From: SZUA-254 sp031379665
Lineage (GTDB): Bacteria; Bacteroidota; Ignavibacteria; UBA10030; SZUA-254
Reading direction: 5' to 3'
DNA length: 12,566 bases
NCBI GenBank assembly: GCA_031379665.1
Contig: JANNFI010000126.1
Span: 1-12,566 of the forward strand
The notes beneath the pieces were generated by a model. The model made no database searches. It saw only the letters and a list, made by a program, of their open reading frames with translations, and was not told where the DNA came from. Position 1 is the stretch's first letter; every line of letters begins with the position of its first letter. Both the position numbers and the translations under genes were made by a program. This document shows, piece after piece, positions 7,901 through 12,566 of this stretch.

Positions 7901-8469
7901 CGATCGACGTCCTGGCCGGGTGGAACCTCGTGGGCGCATTGAGCCAACCGCTGCCGGTGGTTTCCGTCATCACGGTCCCGGGTGGATTGACGTCGTCGCC
8001 GTTCTATGGGTTTTCAGGTGGGTTTCATACCGAAGACACACTGCGCCCGGGTCAGGGATACTGGATCAGGATGGACCAGCCGGGAAAACTGGTATTAAAT
8101 ATTTCAGGTCCGTTCGCGTCGCACAGCGCCCTGAGGCCCGTCACCGATGGCGTTGTACCGCCGCCCCCGCCCGGGGACATTGTCGCGACCGGCCCCGCTG
8201 TTCCGGAGCGCGCCGCACTCGAACAGAATTATCCGAACCCCTTCAATCCATCCACGGAGATCCGCTTCCAGGTTCCCCGGGGCACCGCAGTGCGGCTCGG
8301 CGTGTACAATGCCACCGGGGAACTGGTCGCGGAACTGGTCGACGCTCACACTGAGGCCGGATACCATTCGATAGGGTGGAATGCGACCGGTTTTCCGAGC
8401 GGCATCTACTACGCGCGCCTGGTCGCGGGCCCGCATCGCGAAGTCCGCAAGATGCTTCTCTTGAAATGA
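4972..8469 (+). CDS. Large secreted VCBS/FG-GAP, ASPIC/UnbV and fibronectin-like repeat protein with T9SS tail
   Basis: A 1165-residue exported protein. A hydrophobic segment (about residues 29-44) after a polar N-terminus acts as signal peptide. Seven FG-GAP/VCBS repeats follow, each with a calcium loop of the DYDxDGDxDLFVT type, beginning near residues 73, 129, 181, 234, 290, 342 and 401. Residues about 432-522 match the ASPIC/UnbV module (NHWLTLDLRGT, IGAKVRA, IEWPSGN). Four fibronectin-like domains of about 95 residues cover 525-900; several carry YYW or YFW near the end. Two copies of a WNLxx to GYW[VI]R unit lie at 911-960 and 983-1034. Residues 1076-1165 are a full T9SS sorting domain (LEQNYPNPFNPST, FPSGIYYARL, RKMLLLK). 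The likely role is a surface or released adhesin or structural protein; no catalytic residues are recognised. An ATG at 4972 is the only plausible start. Confidence 0.92.
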   Translation: MQREPSNDNSIIFITPGAPNSPRTSGRSVASIATLAILLLAAAVESPSQSFTRITTGPPVTETGAWRSVNWVDYDRDGDLDLFVTRGLAGGQNNVLFRNEGGPGFSFTRMSGLVISQDGLSSDGSTWADYDNDGYPDAFVANWYNQNNLLYHNDGNGAFTRILSGPAVNDGGYSETASWGDYNNDGLVDVYVANSGGNRLNFLYKNAGAGAFVKITTGRQSTDAGTSRGVNWVDYDDDGDLDLFVTNEGNENEFLYRNMLLESGVDTFQRVLTGPLVNAGGSSWSGSWADYDNDGDQDVFVTNNTNQPGALFVNGGGGVFTADTATPLATDLGYGASAHWGDFDNDADQDLIVTHAYSGGATVNFMYKNLLTETDTARLERVLTGPVVTDAGFIYGASWGDYDGDGDLDLFTARTRNESQVNAFYSNDGTLNHWLTLDLRGTASNAAAIGAKVRARAVLNGTPVWQLRVVEGQSGYCGQNLQLHFGLLDAVSVDSLVIEWPSGNVETFTGVAADRHLVVVENDSTPVTPVSPGNGYLNDAPDVLLKWNRSLHYPPYRIQVSTDPGFAGGIVADTIAGGDTTAFVRVVSNLDRYYWRVTPARSIHGSIWSATRYFDNDVQLPAATQGIAPANGAVNTPVSSQLRWARAARATSYRVRLGSDSLFATTLLDTSVADTTINPGILPFLTQYFWDVQSENFTGPGPASALRSFTTIIQAPGAVTLASPSDEEINVGVPATLVWISADRAATYQVQVSAESLFIPPLVRDLVIPDTSIIVTGLGSYQSYYWRARSFNAGGQTTYTAFRRFRTVIAAPALLEPPEGSSQFTIVSFEWAPSPPATAYRLQYGTDSLFVTVEFDDSTLTETGLTSSSLQSEVRYFWRTRAQHPAGVSPWSATRSFYTALDTFLYSATAAWNLASLPGNVADRNAAVVYPGALTPFYRYDTGYVGEDTLEYGRGYWVRLAPDASIPIAGTKRLLDTIDVLAGWNLVGALSQPLPVVSVITVPGGLTSSPFYGFSGGFHTEDTLRPGQGYWIRMDQPGKLVLNISGPFASHSALRPVTDGVVPPPPPGDIVATGPAVPERAALEQNYPNPFNPSTEIRFQVPRGTAVRLGVYNATGELVAELVDAHTEAGYHSIGWNATGFPSGIYYARLVAGPHREVRKMLLLK

Positions 8470-8614
8470 CGCGGTGAAAATCCGGTTCTGCCAGTCGGTT
8501 AAAATCTTCATTTTTCCGTGAAATCGTAATTCGCGATCGTCCTCGCGGTGGTCCGAATTATCGTTGAAATCCGGTCGATTTTGCGGTTATCCTTCCTCAA
8601 TAATACTCAGTGTA

Positions 8615-8686
8615 GTATTGATTATACCCCATATTATCAATACCTTGTAACTCCATAACTTTTCCCGTCTCGCGGGAAAATTCTTC
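8615..8686. repeat. Two-hairpin intergenic repeat, copy A
   Basis: This 72-bp element aligns without gaps to copy B at 9693-9764, with 58 of 72 bases identical. Hairpin 1 (8616-8642) has a perfect 7-bp stem TATTGAT/ATCAATA. Hairpin 2 (8660-8680) has an 8-bp stem TTTTCCCG/CGGGAAAA with a 5-nt loop. The last pair of hairpin 2 is G-C here and C-G in copy B, so pairing is kept while the loop changes completely. Both copies lie shortly downstream of a T9SS tail. The element could be an RNA structure, a protein-binding site, or a REP/MITE-like repeat. Confidence 0.75.
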
Positions 8687-8865
8687 TAAGGCCGAAAAGG
8701 GGTGACCAGACAATATTTGAAAAAGTGGTGGCGTGTGTGAACTATTACCCCGGCACCATTGTTCTTCGCATATTGCAGATTGCCTCCCTGGATTTCCCGG
8801 CACATCCTGTGGGTCTTAGACGGGGAGCCTGGAGACACATAAATCACTCACCACTAACAAATTTT

Positions 8866-8872
8866 AGGAGGG
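8866..8872 (+). promoter_or_regulatory. Strong Shine-Dalgarno sequence for the small exported protein
   Basis: AGGAGGG at 8866-8872 is the only textbook ribosome-binding site in the window. Counted from AGGAGG, it lies 5 nt from the ATG at 8877 and 8 nt from the adjacent in-frame ATG at 8880. The second ATG therefore has the more usual spacing and may be the true start, removing one methionine. Confidence 0.75.
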
Positions 8873-8876
8873 TTCC

Positions 8877-9263
8877 ATGATGAAGTCCTTACTGACGGCA
8901 TTCTTCGCCGTAACGCTCGTGTTCGCTTTTTCTGCATCGGTCATCGCGCAGGATAAGCCCGAGATGAAGGCGAAAAAAGAGGAGATGAAGAAGATGGGCC
9001 AGGAGAACATGAAGAAGATGGATGAGATGGGAAAGTCGGGATTGCAGTCGGTGTCGTGCGATCCGGCATGCGGGTTTCGTGTCACGAGCCACGACGAGGC
9101 CGAGCTGACCGGCATGGTGAAGATGCACGCGAAGACCCATCATCAGAAGGATATGTCGGACGCGGATGTGAAGGGTATGATGAAACCCGAAAAAATGCTG
9201 GAAGAGATGAAGATGGACAAAATGGAAGAGAAGAAGGACACCAGCAAGCCCCACGAGCACTAA
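8877..9263 (+). CDS. Small exported DUF1059-like protein rich in Met, Lys and His
   Basis: A 128-residue protein with a clear signal peptide (MKSLLTAFFAVTLVFAFSAS, cleavage probably after VIAQ near residue 25). A highly charged Lys/Met/Glu helix follows (about 27-55). The core SVSCDPACGFRVTSHDEAEL (58-77), then MHAKTHHQKDMSDADVKGMM (83-102), resembles the DUF1059 pattern of a CGF motif, a DExEL segment and a histidine-containing helix. The C-terminus is again Met/Lys/Glu-rich and ends in HEH. There are 17 methionines, cysteines at 61 and 65, and histidines at 72, 84, 88, 89, 126 and 128, so metal binding, perhaps copper, is possible but unproven. It is a single-gene unit with a strong ribosome-binding site and an intrinsic terminator 24 nt after its stop. 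Function is unknown. Confidence 0.88.
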   Translation: MMKSLLTAFFAVTLVFAFSASVIAQDKPEMKAKKEEMKKMGQENMKKMDEMGKSGLQSVSCDPACGFRVTSHDEAELTGMVKMHAKTHHQKDMSDADVKGMMKPEKMLEEMKMDKMEEKKDTSKPHEH

Positions 9264-9286
9264 GCGTTGCTCTCACCGCGAATAAC

Positions 9287-9317
9287 GATCCCGCTCCGTA
9301 CGAGCGGGATTTTTTTT
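9287..9317 (+). terminator. Rho-independent terminator of the DUF1059-like gene
   Basis: ATCCCGCTC (9288-9296) and GAGCGGGAT (9302-9310) form a perfect 9-bp stem around CGTAC, followed by a run of eight Ts (9310-9317). This is a textbook intrinsic terminator, and it ends almost exactly where homology to the histidine kinase remnant begins. Confidence 0.93.
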
Positions 9318-9324
9318 GCCCGTT

Positions 9325-9489
9325 CCGCCGACCCGGCCGCTGATCCCGGGAAATCTTGCGTTCTTCTTTCTGGCCGGAATCGGTTTCTCCTTCCTCCACG
9401 GGGCACTCTACTTTTTGTTCGTACTCTGCGTACCGAAGCTGATGATGGCAGGCCAGGCAGGGTCTGCGGAGGAGGTTTTCATCACGCTC
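9325..9489 (+). pseudogene. Remnant of a LytS-type histidine kinase membrane domain
   Basis: Translation in the frame starting at 9334 gives RPLIPGNLAFFFLAGIGFSF and continues through LHGALYFLF to EEVFITL. It aligns without gaps to residues 72-123 of the kinase at 2912-4060 (RPLTPGNIALYFVAGI to DDFLATL), with about 26 of 52 residues identical. Weak base-level similarity reaches back to about 9325. Everything before kinase residue 72 and after residue 123 is missing, including the histidine and ATPase parts. No proper start codon exists; a TTG at 9316 lies within the terminator T-tract. The frame ends in TAG at 9505-9507, just past the junction with the T9SS tail fragment. It is a decayed paralogue, not a recent copy of the intact gene. 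Confidence 0.85.
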
Positions 9490-9662
9490 CCGGCACACAC
9501 GCGGTAGTCTGGGACGCCGGAAGATCTCCGAGCGGAATCTACTTTTACCGCATGCTCGCCGGGTCGTTCAACGCCACGGGCAGAATGGTTCTGCTTAAAC
9601 GACAGCCTCCCCGCTCCGCCGCGGAGAGGATTGATGTTTTCAACGAATTCAGGCTGTTTTAG
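9489..9662 (+). pseudogene. Remnant of a T9SS C-terminal sorting domain joined to the kinase remnant
   Basis: In the frame ending with TAG at 9660-9662 the translation reads PGTHAVVWDAGRSPSGIYFY and then continues to GRMVLLK. This matches the last 37 or so residues of the sorting domain of the protein at 4972-8469 (AGYHSIGWNATGFPSGIYYA to RKMLLLK). The usual stop after the final Lys (9597-9599) is lost and the frame runs on for 20 unrelated residues. The homology begins within a few bases of where kinase homology ends, in a different frame, so the junction is a deletion or fusion point. With no passenger, signal peptide or start, it cannot encode a working secreted protein. Confidence 0.83.
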
Positions 9663-9692
9663 AGGCAAATCCCCCTTCAATTCATGATTCCG

Positions 9693-9764
9693 GTATTGAT
9701 TATCCCTCCTATTATCAATATCTTGTATCTTCATTAATTTTCCCCAATCAGGGGAAAATTCCTC
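9693..9764. repeat. Two-hairpin intergenic repeat, copy B
   Basis: Second copy of the 72-bp element, in the same orientation and 1078 bp from copy A. Hairpin 1 (9694-9720) keeps the 7-bp TATTGAT/ATCAATA stem. Hairpin 2 (9738-9758) is TTTTCCCC/GGGGAAAA around AATCA. It lies 31 bp after the stop of the T9SS tail remnant and 45 bp before the protein kinase start, so it could lie in the leader or promoter region of the kinase. Confidence 0.75.
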
Positions 9765-9809
9765 ATTTTTATCACCGGCACTCACTCATTAACGTATCGT
9801 TCCTGGCGT

Positions 9810-12566
9810 ATGATCGGCCAGACCATATCGCACTACAAGGTCCTCGAAAAGATCGGTGAGGGTGGGATGGGCGTCGTCTATAAAGCCCACGACTCGAAAC
9901 TCGACCGTACGATCGCCCTGAAATTCCTTCCGCAACAGATGGCGGCCTCAGAGCAGGACAGGGCGCGATTCCTGCAGGAGGCACGCGCCGCCGCATCCCT
10001 CGACCACGCGAACATCTGTACGATTTACGGCATCGAAGAATACCAGCCCCCGGACGGCAAGGGGAGCGCACAACTCTTCATCGCGATGGCCCTCGTCGAG
10101 GGAGCGACCCTGCGCGAAAAACTTTCCACACTCACCCAGAAGCAGGCCCTCGACATCGCCATCCAGGTGGCCGACGGACTGGCGGCGGCGCACGACAGGG
10201 GCGTCGTCCACCGCGACATCAAACCGGAAAACATCATGCTCCGCAAGGACGGCGTCGCCCAGATCATGGACTTCGGGCTGGCGAAGCTCCGCGCGAGCTC
10301 CAGCAAGATCGACCGGTTGACGAAACAGGGGAGCACCGTCGGGACTGCCGGCTATATGTCCCCCGAGCAGGTGCAGGGGATGGACGCCGACCACCGCTCC
10401 GACATTTTTTCGTTCGGCGTCCTGCTCTACGAACTTCTCACCGGCCAGCTTCCGTTCAAGGGAGTTCACGAGACGGCGCTGGCCTATGAAATCGTCAACG
10501 TGGACCCCGCGCCGATGTCGTCGGTGAACCCGGAGATCGATCCGAGCCTCGACGCGATCGTCCTCGAGTGCCTCGAAAAAGACGTCAACGAACGGGCGCA
10601 GTCGATCAAGCAAGTCGGGGTCGACTTGAAACGGTACAAACGCGAGTCGAGCCGGCAGCGGGTCAGCCGGATCACCGCGTCGAGACCGGTAGTCCAACCT
10701 GCCTCGCGGCCGGGATCCGGACAATCCTCCGGCTTCAGGGACACGGCATCCGGTGTTTCGGAGGTTGCAGGCGCGTCGTCCGGCGCAGGCCGTTCAAAAT
10801 TCTTCCCCGCCCTCGCGGCGATCACTTCGCTCCTCGCGCTGACGTTTCTTTACCTCTGGAGCCCGTGGACGCCTGTCGCCCCCGTCGCAGGGAGCATCAC
10901 CCGAACCACCATTGAACTCGAGAAGGGATACGAGTTGCAGTTGAACTGGCTCGGCTCCCCCATCGACATCTCCCCGGACGGAAAAACGATCGCCTACAGC
11001 GGATTCAATCAGCAAGCCGGACTTCATCAGGTTTTTCTCCGGCGTCTCGACAGTTTCGAATCGAAGCCGCTCCCGGGAGTGGACGCCGAAGACATTTACT
11101 TTTCTCCCGACGGGGAATGGCTCTATTTTTTCAATAACGGGAGCCTGTACAAAATATCGACCGACGGCGGCGCGCCGATCCGGATTTCGGCCGCGCAGAA
11201 CCCCCGCGGGATCAGCTGGGGGCCGGGCGGCGAGATTTACATGGCTGGCGGACAGGTGGGCGGAGTCGTGAAAATCCTCGCGGACAGGGATTCGACGGTG
11301 ACGGTTTCCACTCCCGACCCTGCCCTGGGTGAAATCAGCCACCGCTTCCCCTCAGTGCTTCCGGACGGAAAGGCGATGCTGGTGACGGTGAAATACAAGA
11401 CAACCGCGACCTTCGACGACGCAAACATTATCGTCATCAATCTCGGAACGGGCGAAAAGAAAATACTGATTGAGGGGGGATCATACGCCCGGTACATTCC
11501 CACGGGCCACATCGTCTACGTCAGGGGCGGATCAATATTTGTCGTCCCGTTCGACGTTGGTTCCTTGGCGCTCACCGGACCCACGCACAAGTTGTTTGCC
11601 GGCGGGATGAGCATGATGGAGTCGGGTGCCGCGAGCATTGCCGTCTCACGCAAAGGCACGCTCGTGTATGCTCCAGGCGGCCCGGCTCCCTCGAGGGAGT
11701 TGTCGGTGGATTGGATTTCGATGAACGGAGAACTGACGCCGCTCATCAAGACGCCCGCGGCGTTCGGCAACATCTCGCTCTCACCCGACCGCACGAAGCT
11801 TGCCCTGAGTATCAACGCCGCCAACAACGACATCTGGACATACGACATCACGCGTTCGACGATGCAGCGCCTGACGTTCGGGGGCGGGAACCACGGCAAC
11901 CCCACCTGGAGCCCGGACGGGAAAAGAGTCGCGTACTTCGCGGAGAAGGAGGGGGAAATCGAAATCCACTGGCGCTCGTGGGACGGCTCCGGGAAGGAGG
12001 AAAAACTGTTCGGGGAGAAGGGTCATAACCTCTTTCCCGCCGGATTTTCACCAGACGGGAAGCACTTCCTGTATTATCGTGACGATCGCGGAAAGTCCGA
12101 TGTCTGGGCGGTGTCTCCCGACAGCCAGGGGAAGCCGTGGCCGGTGCTCCAGACCCCGTTCGAAGAATTCGAGGTAAAGGTATCACCGAACGGACGATGG
12201 ATCGGGTACATTTCCGGGGAATCCGGCTCGTCTGAAGTCTACGTCGTTCCCTTTCCACGGGGGGAAGGAAAATGGCAGATCACCAGCGGCGGTTCCGGCG
12301 TCTTCGAATGGAACGCTGACGGAAGTGAAATTCTGTATTTCGCCGATTCCGGAAAGGTGATGGCCGTCCCCGTGAAGACCGGCTCGTCCCTCGATCCGGG
12401 ACCGCCGCGACTCCTTGGGGACCAGAGCTCCGTGAAGGCGAACATCGTCGACGCTTCGTTCGACCCCGTGGGGATGCGCTGGGCCGTCATCAAGGTCGTC
12501 ACCGGCGTCAGCGCGCCCTCGACCATCAACGTCGTGACGGGCTGGTTCGACGAGCTGCGCGCGATG
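9810..12566 (+). CDS. Ser/Thr protein kinase with membrane anchor and C-terminal TolB/PD40-type propeller (3'-truncated)
   Basis: The frame is open from ATG 9810 to the edge (919 codons). Residues 9-275 form a Hanks-type kinase: glycine loop IGEGGMGVV (16-24), ATP lysine K38 (ALKFL), catalytic HRDIKPEN (134-141, D136), DFG (154-156), and SPE (184-186) in place of the usual APE. All catalytic residues are present. A Ser/Arg-rich juxtamembrane stretch (about 278-329) precedes one membrane segment (about 332-350). The rest is a beta-propeller with repeated PD40 motifs such as SPDGKTIAYS, SPDGEWLYFF, SPDGKRVAYF, SPDGKHFLYY and SPNGRWIGYI. This kinase-TM-propeller layout is common in Acidobacteriota and FCB bacteria, where the propeller is thought to be an extracytoplasmic sensor. 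The last visible residues (WFDELRAM) match the usual C-terminus, so only a few codons are missing. No Shine-Dalgarno sequence is seen. Confidence 0.93.
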   Translation, partial: MIGQTISHYKVLEKIGEGGMGVVYKAHDSKLDRTIALKFLPQQMAASEQDRARFLQEARAAASLDHANICTIYGIEEYQPPDGKGSAQLFIAMALVEGATLREKLSTLTQKQALDIAIQVADGLAAAHDRGVVHRDIKPENIMLRKDGVAQIMDFGLAKLRASSSKIDRLTKQGSTVGTAGYMSPEQVQGMDADHRSDIFSFGVLLYELLTGQLPFKGVHETALAYEIVNVDPAPMSSVNPEIDPSLDAIVLECLEKDVNERAQSIKQVGVDLKRYKRESSRQRVSRITASRPVVQPASRPGSGQSSGFRDTASGVSEVAGASSGAGRSKFFPALAAITSLLALTFLYLWSPWTPVAPVAGSITRTTIELEKGYELQLNWLGSPIDISPDGKTIAYSGFNQQAGLHQVFLRRLDSFESKPLPGVDAEDIYFSPDGEWLYFFNNGSLYKISTDGGAPIRISAAQNPRGISWGPGGEIYMAGGQVGGVVKILADRDSTVTVSTPDPALGEISHRFPSVLPDGKAMLVTVKYKTTATFDDANIIVINLGTGEKKILIEGGSYARYIPTGHIVYVRGGSIFVVPFDVGSLALTGPTHKLFAGGMSMMESGAASIAVSRKGTLVYAPGGPAPSRELSVDWISMNGELTPLIKTPAAFGNISLSPDRTKLALSINAANNDIWTYDITRSTMQRLTFGGGNHGNPTWSPDGKRVAYFAEKEGEIEIHWRSWDGSGKEEKLFGEKGHNLFPAGFSPDGKHFLYYRDDRGKSDVWAVSPDSQGKPWPVLQTPFEEFEVKVSPNGRWIGYISGESGSSEVYVVPFPRGEGKWQITSGGSGVFEWNADGSEILYFADSGKVMAVPVKTGSSLDPGPPRLLGDQSSVKANIVDASFDPVGMRWAVIKVVTGVSAPSTINVVTGWFDELRAM

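Larger units (their letters stand above)
8470..8876. other. 407-bp intergenic region with the first copy of the two-hairpin repeat
   Basis: This stretch between the large secreted protein and the small DUF1059-like gene is less GC-rich than its surroundings. It contains repeat copy A (8615-8686) and, at its right end, a strong ribosome-binding site. A 6-bp hairpin (AATACT at 8602-8607, AGTATT at 8614-8619) overlaps the left arm of the repeat but has no counterpart in copy B. I found no clear promoter for the downstream gene and no intrinsic terminator for the upstream one. The short open frames here have no family-like features. Confidence 0.5.

Noticed and set aside
8602..8642. Mutually exclusive hairpins (8602-8619 versus 8616-8642) that could act as a switch
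   Set aside because: The upstream hairpin is only 6 bp and has no counterpart before copy B, so a riboswitch-like role is not supported.
8597..8803. Small minus-strand open frame covering repeat copy A, with amino-acid similarity to the minus-strand frame over copy B
   Set aside because: The similarity (14 of 24 residues) is lower than the base identity, and the differences do not favour third codon positions, so it follows from the DNA repeat rather than a conserved peptide.
9316..9507. A possible intact 63-residue membrane protein
   Set aside because: It starts with a TTG inside the terminator T-tract, has no ribosome-binding site, and is clearly a slice of a histidine kinase cut at both ends.
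9948..10724. A 258-codon minus-strand open frame opposite the protein kinase
   Set aside because: The plus strand encodes an intact kinase domain with all catalytic motifs; the antisense frame is a by-product of codon composition.
1..12566. CRISPR array, tRNA/rRNA genes, transposase or integrase
   Set aside because: No regularly spaced repeats, no recognisable tRNA or rRNA sequence, and no open frame with transposase or recombinase motifs was found.

Overview
The window is a GC-rich bacterial segment, most likely from the FCB superphylum (Bacteroidota/Ignavibacteriota/Calditrichota-like). Three reading frames end in, or are remnants of, a type IX secretion (T9SS, Por-type) C-terminal sorting domain, one with the typical LEQNYPNPFNPST motif. 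Most genes lack a Shine-Dalgarno sequence, and two promoter candidates have the Bacteroidota form (TTG, 20-nt spacer, TAnnTTGA). No species can be named from the sequence alone.

Layout. Positions 1-89 hold the last residues of a T9SS cargo protein. Its stop overlaps that of a convergent, minus-strand pair: a family-4 glycosyltransferase (1307-2629) followed by an alpha/alpha-toroid protein like those often labelled VpsJ (82-1263). These look like surface-polysaccharide genes. A 282-bp divergent intergenic region separates them from a plus-strand two-component pair: a LytS/YpdA-type membrane histidine kinase (2912-4060) and a LytTR response regulator (4057-4833), overlapping by 4 bp. Behind its own promoter candidate lies a 1165-residue secreted protein (4972-8469) with seven VCBS/FG-GAP calcium loops, an ASPIC/UnbV module, four fibronectin-like domains, two GWNLVG/GYWxR repeats and a T9SS tail.

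The second part (8470-9809) is less ordinary. It holds a 72-bp two-hairpin repeat (copy A), a small exported Met/His/Lys-rich DUF1059-like protein with a strong AGGAGGG ribosome-binding site and its own intrinsic terminator, a chimeric pseudogene, and a second copy of the repeat (copy B). The pseudogene consists of a piece of the histidine kinase membrane domain joined directly to a T9SS tail. That is what an internal deletion would leave of a second kinase/regulator/T9SS-protein locus. The two repeat copies keep the same two stems while one base pair changes on both sides, and they show no coding-type substitution bias.

The window ends in a large Ser/Thr protein kinase (9810 to the edge, at least 919 residues) with a single membrane segment and a C-terminal TolB/PD40-type propeller; it lacks only its last few codons.

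Inferred theme: surface polysaccharide, a secreted adhesin-like protein and two signalling proteins, with signs of local duplication and decay. Only the translations, motifs, hairpins and repeats are read directly; functional links between neighbours are inference.
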